Below are positions 34,440 through 46,253 of a stretch of DNA of 64,000 nt, in pieces. The translations under genes and the position numbers were made by a program. Origin of the DNA: Mytilisepta virgata (Eukaryota > Mollusca > Bivalvia > Mytilida > Mytilidae); assembly GCA_028015205.1 (NCBI GenBank), contig CM051512.1:25141139-25205138 (forward strand). Reading direction: 5' to 3'. Numbering within the stretch: the first letter of the stretch is position 1; each line of letters opens with the position of its first letter. The notes below the pieces were generated by a model that worked only from the letters and a program-made list of their open reading frames with translations, was not told where the DNA came from and ran no database searches.

Positions 34440-34957
34440 AAATTTTATTTCACAAAAAGGACAAATATACCTAAGGAGCAATAAAAAAAAACGTAATCCA
34501 TTGGACAGACAAACCCAGGAAGACAAATGAACAATCACAAGCATTACAAATAAACACAGAAAACTAAAAAACAATGAACCAGACGAAATCTATAAAAATC
34601 AGGAGAGAACCCAGGTGCTCCGGAAGGGTAAGCAGTTCCTGCTCCGTATACGGCACCCGTCGTGAAGTTCTACAAAGTCAATCCGGGGGAAGTCACGAAT
34701 CGGTGGAGGCACATGAAAGGTTACGACAGTGGGAACAGGTCCAACATCATCTTAGATATTGGAACACTGTAATGGTCAATCAATTCGTGATGACGACCAT
34801 AAAATTTCCTAAGTGATGACATCAACTTATCTCTGATAAAACCCTGGTTAAGGAGCTTTTGTGACAGCACTAATCCTCTTTGTCTAAAGTCAGGGTAACT
34901 CACGCATGCCCTTGTTAATCGGATAAGATGGACATCAAATGTTGAAAAGGTTTTCAC
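34440..34957 (-). pseudogene. Reverse-transcriptase element 3' fragment, minus strand
   Basis: Carries the RT C-terminus (SYPDFRQRGLVLSQKLLNQG, FYGRHHELIDHYSVPISK, LDLFPLS) plus the full 3' tail ending at AGGTATATTTGTCC (34458). 5'-truncated near 34940. Very close in sequence to the copy at 50760-51770. Confidence 0.8.
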
Positions 34958-35060
34958 GGTTTAACAACGACAAGCATGCCTCTCAATACGCCTTTTCAGG
35001 TAAGATAATTATATAGAATAACATTGGGATTTGTTGGAATCTTGAAACCCATACAAACTT

Positions 35061-36080
35061 AGACAAGTGGCTCCTAAGAGCCTGAATCGCTCACCTGTTA
35101 TATTGTGCGTAAATCTTGCATCAATGATTATTTTTGCTATTTAATGTGTACCGTCACAATTTTCTCCTTAATATTGACCTGTACGGCTAAAATATAGAAT
35201 CCTAAAATTAAATAGATATGGTTGCTAGGGACTTTCTCATCGGTTGCTTTGGACTTTTTCAATGGCATTGACTCTTAGCTTCCATTTTGAATGAAATCGT
35301 AGGGTCCTGAAACCAAATATATATGGTTGCTAGGGACTTTTCCATCGGCTGCTATGGACTTTTACAATGACCTTGACCCTTGACCCTCCATTTTACTTGT
35401 ACAGCTACCATTTAATTTATATCATGTTATGCTCTAATTATTTGTAACAATATGTCAGACCATTATTTTCTGTTTACATGTAACTAATCTTTCAAGGGCA
35501 AAAACTCCTACAACATGTATAAGGGGTCAATTGACAACTTTAGTCATAACTTATTTGTAGATCTAACTTTGCTGAACATTTTTGCTGTTTAAAGTTTGTC
35601 TTTATCTATAATAATATTCAGGTTAGTAACCTAAAATTGCAAAATTTCCTTAAAATTAACAATTCAGGGGCAATAACCCAAAAATAGGTTGACAGATTCA
35701 TCTGAAAATTCCATGGCAGGTAGATCTTGACCTCATAAACATTTTTACTACTATTCATATTTAGTTTTTGAGATATGAGCCAAAAAGTGCATTTTCACCT
35801 ATGTTCTATTTTTAGCCACTGCAGCCATGTTTATCGATGGACAAGAAAATAAAACATAAACTTTATTCTAGATACCCTAAGGATCTGTCAGCCTAAGTTT
35901 GGCTGAAATTGATTCTGTAGTTTCAGAGGAGAAGACTTTTTAAAGTTTAAAAAGATGACGAAAAAAATGTGAAAATTGTCTTTAAAGGGCAAAAACTCCC
36001 ATAAGGGGTCAATTGACGATTTATTTGTAGATCTTACTTTGCTTAACATTTTTGCTGTTTACAGTCTGTCTTTATCTATA
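35061..36080. repeat. Dispersed repeat, left part (interrupted by the LINE; resumes at 42816)
   Basis: Starts GTGGCTCCTAAGAGCCTGAA, TCGCTCACCTG. Contains two TGGTTGCTAGGGACTTT units (35220, 35320) and two copies of an AGGGGTCAATTGAC ... CTTTATCTATA block (35521-35620 and 36005-36080). The second copy is cut by the LINE at CTATA. The right part continues at 42823 (ATGATATTCAAGATAGCAACC), paralogous to ATAATATTCAGGTTAGTAACC at 35621. Confidence 0.75.
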
Positions 36081-37366
36081 AGGATACCCCCGTGTGGGTC
36101 CCGGGGACACAATAGAATAGGCCCACAGCTCTTCGACTTGGCGTAAGAGGCCCCTAAAGAGGCGACATGTTTGCTGTGTGTCGCAAACCCGTGTCGGTAA
36201 TAGGGAGTGTTCCTGGATGGCCGGAAAAACGGTTCCAATCACCATCTGGGGCACAAACTTTACCTAGACGGGAGGCCGGATGGACCCGATTCGGTCAATC
36301 GGCTGGTCACATCAATCCCTTTTGAAACACTATATTCTTTTTTTTCCTCATACACATTGCGTAGTCTAAATTCGAAATTGCTGACTGGCGGGATTGGTGT
36401 TGGCTAATGGGTCACAAACCTCAACAGGCTCAAATTTTTTTGAATTTAGGACTTTATTTTTTTCCTTTTGTTTTGTTATTATATTTCTTAATATTAAATT
36501 TTGTAATCTTTTGATTTATTAGTTAGTTTTCATTCCCATAATTTGCCTTCAGTTTACTCACATTTGGATAGCTTTTTGGATTTATAATTGAATTACACCC
36601 AGTTCAAGAATGGCTGGATGACCCCGGTTCAGCCAAAACTGGTCATGTCTTGCCCTCTGCTTTTTCTCGTGGTTATTTAAAAAGATCCAGAGGAACCCTG
36701 AATGACACCTAGATACAATGGGATGGGACGGGTAGATTGCGTGTATCATATAGGTTGATGTTTGGGTTCCGGGATCTTGGAAGGTAACCGCTGACGGAAT
36801 TGCGGAGAAGGCGGTGGCTAATGGGGCAAGGCTTCCTCGGCTTAATGAGGCCACATATTTGCCGTGTGTGGATACCCGTACGGATAGAGGACGGGATCCT
36901 GGTGGCTGAAACACGCCACTTTGGCCCTTACTTTATCTTAAACGGGCGGTCGGATGGGCCCGGTCCTGATCAATCGGCCGGTCACGCCAAGCCCTTGAAC
37001 TTGACCTATTTCCAAAATGTACAACAACAGTACCACTTATTAGGTTAGGTTCAAGAAGGCGGTGGCTCATGGGTCAATCGTGTAGATGTTACTTTGGGCG
37101 GTTGTCTTGCCGGGCAACCCCTGGCACAAGGCTTGCGCCCATTAAGAGGTACTCTATGCGAGTATCTTATTCTAGTATCCCTAGTGCTTGTTGCAGATGT
37201 GGCGGGCGTGCGTCGTTTTGATGTATTCTGGTATCCATCATGGATGCTAGAGTGCATCAAGGCGATGTATGCATCACGCTTGTCGCAAATGTGGCAAGCA
37301 TACATCGTGTTGATGCTGCTCCGAGGTGGGCGGGGAGCTAGGGTAACGAATCATATATACATCACC

Positions 37367-38801
37367 ATGGAATTTCCAAATAAAAACCCTCCAAACAACC
37401 AATCGAAAAACAAAAGAAAATTAGATACCAGTGATGATGAGGAACATGCAGCTAAGTTGCCAAATACTTTTTCGGACAATTTTCCAAAATTTTTAGTTAT
37501 TACATCAGTAAACAATGCAAAACCTGTCACTAAAATTTCTCCTTTTGTTATCCAAAAAACATTACAAGGCTGTGCCGACCAGCTTAAAAAAGTTACAAAA
37601 ATGAGAAATGGAAATCTGCTAGTTGAATGTTTCAGATCACAACAGGCCAAAAATTTACTCTCTCTTACAACAATTTCTGATGTCCACATCTCTGTTACAC
37701 CCCATAGATCACTGAATTCATGCCAGGGTGTGATTAGAGACAGAGACCGTGATTTAGCTGAGTTGACGGAAGAAGATATATGCGAAGAACTGAAATCTCA
37801 AAATGTTTCCAAAGTCAAAGGCTTTACAAAACGACATGAAGGTAATATAATTAAACTTAACACTTATCTCATCACTTTTGACCTTACCCGTGTGCCTGAA
37901 CATATCTTCATAGGTCCCTACAGAATCAAAGTTGACACTTCCATACTTAACCCTACCCGTTGCTTCAAATGCCAGAAATTTGGGCACGGTAAGAGTTCAT
38001 GTAGAGGTGTTGAAAAGTGTGTCAAATTTTCTGTAGAGGGTCACTCCAATTTTGATTGTGACGGCCACGTTAAATGTGTAAATTGCGGACAAGATCATAT
38101 GGCCAATTCCAGAAACTGCCAATCTCACAAAACAGAGCTTGAAATTCAGAAAACTAAAGTAGAAAAGGGTATAAGCTATCAGGAAGCAAAAAAATGGTCT
38201 CTGCCTCTAACAACTCTACTCCTACAACATCATATGCTGACAAAGTTAAATCACCTAAAACCAATAGATCCTTTTCAACTCAAACTGATTTTACTTGGCC
38301 TGACGGAACAGAATTTCCTGTTCTCACCGTCAAACCCAAACAAGCAAGTGGAAAATCTTCTCATTCTAAACAGTCTTCATCCAATTCTTCACTTCTCTTT
38401 CTTCAAATGTCAATAATCAGCAAAAACCAACTCCGAAACAAAGGTCTTCTATATCCGCAAACAAAAAATCACCTCAGAAACCGTCACAGAGAGGTGCACG
38501 TTCCTCATCACAAGATAAATCAAAAAACAAAAACTGTTCAAATCGCCTCTCGAAGGCTGAAAAAAGTCAAAAATTCAACAAGTTTCGAGACCTCTGCTCA
38601 GAGTTTGACGATGATATCGATGACGACTCTGAGCAGATGGATACCACTGAAATAGAGTCAATCTGGGGGGATCCAATAGTAACATCTGTGGATTCCACAC
38701 GCCCAGTTACTGACTCCAGAGCTTCGGATGGACGACACAGAAGTTCCTCCCGTGAACACCCGAAGAAGAACTATTCTCCCATCCGTCCTCCAACAAAATA
38801 A
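37367..38801 (+). pseudogene. LINE ORF1 (RNA-binding protein with CCHC knuckles), frameshifted
   Basis: Starts at ATG 37367 (MEFPNKNPPNNQSKNKRK), preferred over upstream in-frame ATGs because it follows the GC-rich leader and opens the basic N-terminus. The middle has RRM-like sequence (GNLLVECFRSQQAKNLL). The Cys region has CFKCQKFGHGKSSC, then CVKFSVEGHSNFDC (one Cys lost), then CVNCGQDHMANSRNC. The frame shifts at an A-run near 38190 (EAKK to MVSASNNSTPTTSYADKV) and again near 38410. The acidic tail (DDDIDDDSEQMD) ends at TAA 38799. Confidence 0.85.
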
Positions 38802-39500
38802 ATAACATAATACAATGGAATTGTCGGGGTTTAAAAATTAACTTAATAGAGCTATCGTTACTTGTACAAGCTTTCCTTCCTGTTGCCTTTTGTCTTCAGG
38901 AAACACATTTAAAGGAAAACGATAATGTAAACATTAAACATTACTCGATTTACAGCACTCACGTTAAAAAGGATGAAATAGCCGCTGGCGGTTCATCAAT
39001 CCTGGTTAAAAATGGTATTATACATAGTCAAATAAAACTTAATACCGAATTACAAGCAGTTGCTGTCAAACTCTCCCTTCAAAAAACTATAACATTGTGT
39101 TCTGTCTATCTTCCCCCTAATACGTCCTTGGAAATAAATCAACTTAAATCTTTAACAGATCAGTTGCAAGCCCCTTTTCTCCTGATGGGCGATTTTATTA
39201 TTTTATTTTATTTTATTTATTATTTTTATTATTTTTAACGCCCACAATCCAATTTGGGGCAGTAACTCCCAAAATGATAAGGGGAAAAAAGTTGAAGACT
39301 TCTTAAACAAGGAAGGCTTGTGCATTTTTAACGATGGCTCAGATACATATCTCCATCCGGGAAATGGTTCTTACTCGGCTATCGATCTAACTATTTGTGA
39401 CCCTTCGTTGTTACTGGATTACTCGTGGCGGGTCCACGATGATTTGTGTGGAAGTGATCACTTTCCAATTATTTTGGAAAATCTTTTTCCCTCTTCCTCT
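38801..39500 (+). pseudogene. LINE ORF2 endonuclease (APE-type), interrupted by an AT-rich insertion
   Basis: Begins IIQWNCRGLK. Carries FCLQETHLKENDN (metal-binding Glu), SVYLPPNTSLE, LMGDF, then after the insertion AHNPIWGS, SAIDLTICDP and SDHFPI (active-site His). Between LMGDF and AHNPIW lies about 43 bp of TTTTA-type repeat (39196-39239), replacing the Asn junction of GDFNAHN and shifting the frame. Confidence 0.85.
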
Positions 39501-41195
39501 GAGAGAGTTGCTCGCTGGAAATTTGACAATGCCAATTGGCCTTTGTTCGAGCAACTCTGTCGAGATGAACTGAAGAGAGAGACTTTTGATAGTGTTATTG
39601 ATCCAGTACTTAAATTTAATGAAACGTTAGTATCGATAGCTGAGAGGTCCATTCCTAAAACCTCGACAAATCCAAAACAACTAAGCAAACCCTGGTTCGA
39701 TGACGACTGTGAGGAAGCTAAGAAACACAGAAAAAAGGCCGAACGACGGTTCAACATGAATCCAACCTCTGACAATCTCAGTAATGTTCGTATATTCCGT
39801 GCTAAAGCACGTCGCACATTTAAAAAAAAGAGACGCAAGTCTTGGCAAAACTTCGTCTCTAAAATAAACTCTCATACACCTATGAATAAAGTCTGGAATT
39901 TTATCCAAAAAATTAATGGTAAAAACAGAAAGACCAATCTTCACCATTTAAAAGATGGCCAAACTCTTTTGACTTCAGAAAATGACATTTCGAATAAACT
40001 CGGTGAAACATTCTCAAAACATTCTTCTTCTCTGAATTATTCCCAGGAATTCCAAAGGATTAAAAACCGAACTGAGAAAACTAAACTCAATTTTAAATCA
40101 AACAATTTAGAAGATTACAACCGCCCTTTTTGTTTAGATGAGCTGAAAATTTCTCTGTCGAAAGCCCATGACACAGCATGTGGCCCAGATGATATTCACT
40201 ATAAACTTTTAAAACATCTTCCTGACACTTCTCTTAAAACGCTTTTAGATCTTCTTAACAATGTATGGGAAACTGGCGACTTGCCTTCCATTTGGAAACT
40301 TGCCAGAGTTATCCCCATTCCAAAACCTGGGAAGGATCATTTTGAACCGTCGAATTATCGGCCAATTGCCCTCACAAGTTGCGTTTGTAAGACAATGGAA
40401 CGGATGATCAACGACCGCCTTGTTTGGTTCCTAGAGGCGAATGGCCTCCTGTCCAATATACAGTGTGGGTTCCGACAAGGCAGAAGCACGTTGGATCATC
40501 TTGTTCGCTTCGAATCTTTTATACGCAACGGGTTTGCTAAAGGTGAACATGTGGTGTCCGTCTTTTTCGATCTGGAAAAAGCCTACGACACCACATGGAA
40601 ATATGGCATTTTAAAAGACTTAAATGATATGGGGTTGAAAGGTAGGTTACCTACCTTCATTGAAAATTTTCTTTTAGACAGACAATTCAAGGTAAAGGTT
40701 AACACGACCATGTCTGACCCTTTTGAACAAGAGATGGGTGTTCCTCAGGGAAGTATCCTCTCCGTCACTTTATTTAGTATAAAAATAAACAGTTTAGCTA
40801 AAACATTAAAACAAAATGTTGAAGGCTCCCTCTATGTAGATGACCTTTTGATATGTTATAGGGCTAAAAATATGAACAATATTGAAAGACAACTACAGCT
40901 GTCTTTAAATAAAATTGAAAAATGGGCTTTGGAAAATGGTTTTAAATTTTCCAACTCCAAAACAGTATGTATGCATTTTTGCAATAAACGAAAACTGCAT
41001 TTGGACCCCGAACTAAAAATTTATAATTCTCCAATTAAAGTCGTCAAAGAAACAAAATTTCTAGGTATTCTGTTTGACAATAAACTTACCTTTCTACCCC
41101 ATATCAAAATGCTTAAAGCTAAATGCTTGAAAGCATTGGACATTTTAAAAGTTGTTTCCAGCACTGACTGGGGTGCTGATAAAACATATTGTTAA
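39318..41195 (+). CDS. LINE ORF2 reverse transcriptase (open segment)
   Basis: 625-residue open frame from the end of the endonuclease through the RT. RT blocks: LARVIPIPKPGKDHFEPSNY, RPIALTSCVCKTMERM, QCGFRQGRSTLDHLV, VVSVFFDLEKAYDTTW (block A Asp), GVPQGSILSVTLFSIKIN, and the catalytic LYVDDLLI box. It ends DKTYC at a frameshift near 41190, after which the other frame continues toward RNase H. The RT core looks catalytically intact, but it is cut off from both neighbours. Confidence 0.9.
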   Translation: MCIFNDGSDTYLHPGNGSYSAIDLTICDPSLLLDYSWRVHDDLCGSDHFPIILENLFPSSSERVARWKFDNANWPLFEQLCRDELKRETFDSVIDPVLKFNETLVSIAERSIPKTSTNPKQLSKPWFDDDCEEAKKHRKKAERRFNMNPTSDNLSNVRIFRAKARRTFKKKRRKSWQNFVSKINSHTPMNKVWNFIQKINGKNRKTNLHHLKDGQTLLTSENDISNKLGETFSKHSSSLNYSQEFQRIKNRTEKTKLNFKSNNLEDYNRPFCLDELKISLSKAHDTACGPDDIHYKLLKHLPDTSLKTLLDLLNNVWETGDLPSIWKLARVIPIPKPGKDHFEPSNYRPIALTSCVCKTMERMINDRLVWFLEANGLLSNIQCGFRQGRSTLDHLVRFESFIRNGFAKGEHVVSVFFDLEKAYDTTWKYGILKDLNDMGLKGRLPTFIENFLLDRQFKVKVNTTMSDPFEQEMGVPQGSILSVTLFSIKINSLAKTLKQNVEGSLYVDDLLICYRAKNMNNIERQLQLSLNKIEKWALENGFKFSNSKTVCMHFCNKRKLHLDPELKIYNSPIKVVKETKFLGILFDNKLTFLPHIKMLKAKCLKALDILKVVSSTDWGADKTYC

Positions 41196-42516
41196 ATTTT
41201 TATCGATCGCTTGTACGATCAAAACTTGATTATGGTTCAATTATATATGGATCCGCTCGCAAATCCTACATACAAATTTTAGATACTGTTCACCACCAAG
41301 GCCTACGTTTGGCTTTGGGGCGTTCAGAAGGTCTCCTGTGGAGAGTTTATATGTAGAGGCGAACGAGCCGTCTCTTTATAATCGTCGGATAAAACTTGGT
41401 TTACAATACTTAACCAAGCTAAAAGCATATCCTTCAAATCCTGCCTACGACTGTGTTTTCAATCCTCTCTATGAGGATATATTTGAACAACATGAAAATC
41501 AAATCCCTCCATTTTGTATTCGGATGAAACCACATATTTCTGGTTCTAACTTAAACCTTGATGAAATTGCCCCCATTAATATACCTCAATCACCACCTTG
41601 GCTTGTACCCAAACCTATGTTTATTTTTGACCTAAGAAAACATAAAAAGTCCGAAACAAACCCTATTCTTATTCAGCAACATTTTGGTGAAATAAAATCA
41701 AATTTTGCATTTCATGACTCTATTTACACTGATGGATCTAAGGACGGAGACAAAGTAGCAGCTGCAGCAGTCCACGGACAGCAGGCAGCAACTCTCCGCC
41801 TTCCATCTTCCAGTTCAATATTTACTGCTGAAGCTAGAGCCATCATTCTGGCTTTAAAATTTGTCAGAACGTCTGAAAAACTTAAAGTTCTAATTTGCTC
41901 AGATTCTCTTTCATGTTTATTGGCCATAGAAGGTCAGAAATATAAAAACCCGTTAACTGCTCATATTATTGAGTTCTATAAAAGACTTGTCCAAATGGGC
42001 AAAGAAATAGTTTTTATCTGGATACCAAGTCATATTGGTATCCGAGGAAACACAGTCGTAAATAATATAGCGAAGGATGCTTTAGATGACCCAGTTACTA
42101 ATATGTCAGTGCCTTATACTGATTTTAAACCCTTGATTTATAAATATGTTTTACGTCTGTGGCAGTCCCAGTGGGATCTGCTTACAGACAATAAACTTCA
42201 TTCTATAGAGCCAACTGTTGGCAAGAATGTCTGTTTTTTCGGCAAATGCCGACGAGATCAAGTTGTTTTAACTAGATGTCGCATTGGCCACACCAGGACG
42301 ACTCATTCTTTTCTTTTAGAGAATGAGCCGCCTCCTGAGTGTATACCCTGCCAATGTCGACATAGTATTAAACATCTTTTAATTGACTGTGTAGATAAGT
42401 CCGACATTATTTGTCCGTACTACACAGTCAACAATATGAAAGAATTGTTTACAAAGGTTGCTGGCAACCGTCTTTTACAGTATTTGAAAGATGTTGGACT
42501 GTATTCAAGAATATAG
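41196..42516 (+). pseudogene. LINE ORF2 RNase H and C-terminal His/Cys domain
   Basis: After a second frame change near 41330, the open frame 41338-42516 has SLYVEANEPSLYNRRIKL, then the RNase H boxes: SIYTDGSKDG (Asp), AEARAIILALKFV (Glu), LICSDSLSCLLAI (Asp) and WIPSHIGIRGN (His). VVNNIAKDA stands where related enzymes have an Asp, now Asn. The C-terminus RIGHTRTTHSFLLENEPPPE with CIPCQCRHSIKHLLIDC is the zinc-binding tail typical of I-group LINEs. Confidence 0.88.
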
Positions 42517-42815
42517 TCTGACTGTATTCTTGAATAGAGTCCAATAAACTTAATTTTGTTTATATTTTTTGAATGATGTTAATTTATTTAATAGCGTATC
42601 TGTGATATTATTTTCCAAATTTCGTCTGTGATATAATTTTTGATTTTTGAGATTCTTGTATAGTTTTATTGTTTTATTTTCTCCTTAAATATTATTTGTA
42701 AATAGTTCATTCGTTTTAGATAGTATCTGTTTTAATCATACTCAATTTAATTAGTTCTCGCCGTGATATGGCTTAAATGTCGCCCACACGGCGTTAAACA
42801 ATAATCAATCAATCA

Positions 42816-44555
42816 ATCTATAATGATATTCAAGATAGCAACCTAAAACTGCAAATTTTTCTACAAATTAACAACTCAGGGGTAATAACCCAACAAAGGG
42901 TTGATCGATTCGTCTGAAAATTTCACAGCAGGTAGATCTTGACCTGATGAACATTTTTACTCCTGGCAGGTTTGCTCTAAATGCTTTAGTTTTTGAGATA
43001 TAAGCCAAAAACTGCAGTTGACCCCCTATGTTTTGAATTTCGATTGGTTTGAATAGGAATGTACCATTAAAATGAAGGTGCAAAAATTCTCTCTCGCTTC
43101 GATGCAGTTATATACACAGTCGATATTATGACAAAGCACTAAATATAGCACTGATAAATTATATGATTTTAAATTTTATAATATTGAATTTCGAGTGGTT
43201 TGAATAGGAATGTACCATTAAAATGAAGGTGCAAAAATTCTCTCTCGCTGCAGTTATATACACAGTCGATATTATGACAAAGCACTAAATATAGCACTCT
43301 AAATAGGATTTTAATCCCAAACAAGTCGGTACAAATGCCATTCTGGGGGTGTTACTTGTCTAACTTTGTCCAGTGAAAGAAAGAGAAAGGTATGTAAATA
43401 AAATGGGGAAACATTGTTCTTTTTTTTCTCGTCCGTTCGACAAAAACTCTCATGTATAGTAATTGCTTGCAGAGTGTGTTTAATTATTGTTAATGCAGAA
43501 TAAGTGATGGGGACTCTTTTGGGGTTTTTTTCTTGTGTGTTCGACAACTTTCGTGTACTGTAATTGATTGAGGGTAACTTTTAAATTTTAAATGCAGAAT
43601 AAGCGATAGAGAACCGTGAGGTACATGTTAATTGAGTATGTGTTCTAAAACAGTCAAAATTAAATTATAGAGAATGCATATTATGACCATTATGACGTAA
43701 CTGTCTAGTTTAAACGTCTTTATTTATACTGAATTGGGAAACAAGTTATACTAATTTATACTAATCCGTGTCCTCTTGGCGGTTGCGAGATCGGCCCCTG
43801 TATCGGCATTTTAGCCTACTCTTATTCGACATCTACAGGGGAGTCTTTAAGGTGATATGAACCTGACAAAAAATAATTAAATATAAAAATGGTATTTACT
43901 CAAAGGGACAATATCCATTGTCGGAAAAATAAAATAAAATTGGCATGTATATGACTTCGTTTCCATGGCAACGACCTCTGAATATACCATATTTGTGTAT
44001 ATGCTAAGATAAGGGATATGGGGGTAAAGATCGATAAAAAAGAGTAAATGCATTTGTTGGATTTGATTTATTGGCAGTATACACATGTCCAAGGGATCAG
44101 ATTTTGGTACATAAAAAAATCTGAGATTATACACAACTTATTTAAATAAGATATCCCAGAATTCTAAATTTGCCTAAATTTTAACTGATTTTATCACAAC
44201 CTTGGCCGATATATTTGGCATAAAATAATATTTGCAATAATTAACCTTCTTTTTTTGTTATCACCTTAAAGCATTTATAGTAAGCTAAATTATGACAGAA
44301 AAAAAGTATGGGTAGATTTGGAAAAAAAGTTAAAATAGCAGAAAACTCTTCACTAACCCTCTCAATAATGATGTGCTGGTCCATCTAATAACAGTGCAGA
44401 AGTCAATATATAAGAACCTAAAAGGAAAGTTCACTGAAAAATCTTCTTGTTTGAAACCAGTGAATCAATTGAAGTTGACATCAATGTATCATGCTACCAG
44501 TCAAGATGGACATAGTCCAGGTGAACTACACGCTCCTGAGAGCCTCTTGTTTTGA
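42816..44555. repeat. Dispersed repeat, right part, with a 150-bp tandem duplication
   Basis: Continues the repeat interrupted at 36080. A block containing GGTTTGAATAGGAATGTACC and TATGACAAAGCACTAAATAT is duplicated at 43034-43160 and 43184-43305. The stretch ends with CAGGTGAACTACACGCTCCT and GAGAGCCTCTTG (44519-44549), an inverse match to the start at 35066 (CTCCTAAGAGCC...TCACCTG). The two ends may be inverted termini of one old element. Confidence 0.5.
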
Positions 44556-45780
44556 ATATACTTTTAAGGTCTGTTTGCTTTTAAAGGTCTTGATGTTTTG
44601 ATGGTTTTAAATAATCTGACGATTTGGTCAAAAGCGCAGAGGATGGAAGTTCTTCCATACATTTGCATTTTTCGCAACAACTAAAGAATTTCTATTTTAT
44701 CTACAATGATACCGCTCAATCTAGACAGCTTTTTCTTGATCAGTATTAGGTAATCTAAATCTATTTCATCATAATACAAAATTGTTTGAACTATTATATA
44801 TAATCAAACATGAACAAGATCCTCGGTTAAGATGGAGTGTTTTAAAGTGTAAAAATTAATGTTTTGACTTGTGTTAAGAGGTATAGAGAATAATGATAAT
44901 AATAACTGTAAAAAAAAGTTTAAGAGAACCAACAATTTATGTTAAAATATTATCATATCATTTTTATGTCAAATACCTTTTACTTTTACAACGGATGAAT
45001 GATTCAACTTATAAATGGCATTAATTATTTCTTTACCAATCAATCAGGTGAAACGCAGATACCGGTATGTACATCTAAGGTATCTTATTTTATTAACTTA
45101 TATATGCATTAAAGTATGAAATTAAAATACTTGTAAGTGACATACATGCTGGTAATTTGGGAGGCGACTTAGGGGAAATAATTTTGATAGGGCTCCATTA
45201 GGGGATGGTAAAAAATAAAAATAATGTAAACCCATTAAACCATATATATTATAACATAGTATCGACTTGATAATTGAAAGCATCAACAGGAGGACTGTTT
45301 AGTGTAGTAAGTGAGGTTCAAAGTTGGGGCATATTATGATTATGTTTTAATTTTGTTCATTACAGTATTTGAAATTTTTACTGGTAGAAAATTAGCCTTT
45401 TATAGTCACATGCATTAAAAGAGAATGATTATTTGATACTTCTATTATTTGGACTAGGGATTAATAGTAGGTATTGTTGGAATCACCAATGGATTCCATT
45501 AAAAATCAAAGACATTAGTTCATTAACTTATTATGAATCGGTGTTAAATTGAAAGAAAGTTACCAGGAGGATTTTTATGGTAAATATTTAAATTGACAAA
45601 TCAATATTTTAATATAACATGTGCACCAAGTATAAACTAAAAGAACTGGCAGTAAAAGTTTTTTTTTCAAAAACAACAGATTGCGGAGATTGTATTTCAT
45701 TACTTTTTAAAATATCATTGCATTACTTGTTTTAAAATAAAAGACTTGGCACATTGCTTAATTTTGAGAGGCACAACAGT
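44556..45780. other. Intergenic AT-rich, nothing recognised
   Basis: No supported gene or repeat structure was found on either strand. Confidence 0.35.
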
Positions 45781-46253
45781 AGGAGGATGAGACTGGTTTT
45801 ATCCAAGCAAAAAGACAAGGCGTTAAGGTGATCCAATATAAGGCATTCCCGTCCATTGTTGACGTCACCGGAAGACCACGAATCATACCATGTATTTGGT
45901 CATCCCGATGACTCAGCCCTAAGTAACGTCACTGACGTCATCTATCCTAATTAGGGGCGACAAGCCCTCTACATGAGTCATAGACATCATGTACCCTTAG
46001 GTCACCACACCCGTCACATCGGACGTAATAGCTTCGACCCCTAAAGTGACGTCATGCATAAGTTGTTATGACTCACACAGTCGACATTACGTGTACGTTC
46101 AATGAGCTATACAAGGGCATGCCCCCTCCCGCATGTGAAAACAAAATTAAAATTCCAAAAATTTTGAAATTCCAAAAATAATATAAATTCAAATATTTGA
46201 AAAAAAAACAATTAAGATAGAAAAAATGCTTATTCGCTGTATAGAATTGATCA
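45781..46253 (+). repeat. CRE-palindrome-rich repeat, left copy
   Basis: Starts GATGAGACTGGTTTTATCCA and ends TGCTTATTCGCTGTATAGAA TTGATCAC. It matches 52881-53430 in inverted orientation over its length. It contains three exact TGACGTCA palindromes (45860, 45933, 46047) and a GGCATGCCCCCT block followed by A/T-rich AATTC/AAATTT repeats. Confidence 0.8.

Larger units (their letters stand above)
36081..42815 (+). mobile_element. Nearly full-length LINE (non-LTR retrotransposon, I/Nimb-like), dead
   Basis: Order: 5' UTR with two related GC-richer modules (36180-36310 and 36850-36990), ORF1 with CCHC knuckles (37367-38801), ORF2 with APE endonuclease, reverse transcriptase, RNase H and a His/Cys C-terminus (38801-42516), and a 3' UTR ending in (AATC)n. 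RNase H plus CCHC ORF1 places it in the I superfamily, probably Nimb-like. It is flanked by ATCTATA (36074-36080 and 42816-42822), a 7-bp target duplication. Frameshifts in ORF1, the endonuclease and around 41190-41335 inactivate it. Its base composition is less AT-rich than the surroundings. Confidence 0.9.

Noticed and set aside
39318..41195. Host reverse-transcriptase-like gene
   Set aside because: Flanked by endonuclease and RNase H in LINE order with target duplication and (AATC)n tail, so it is part of the LINE.
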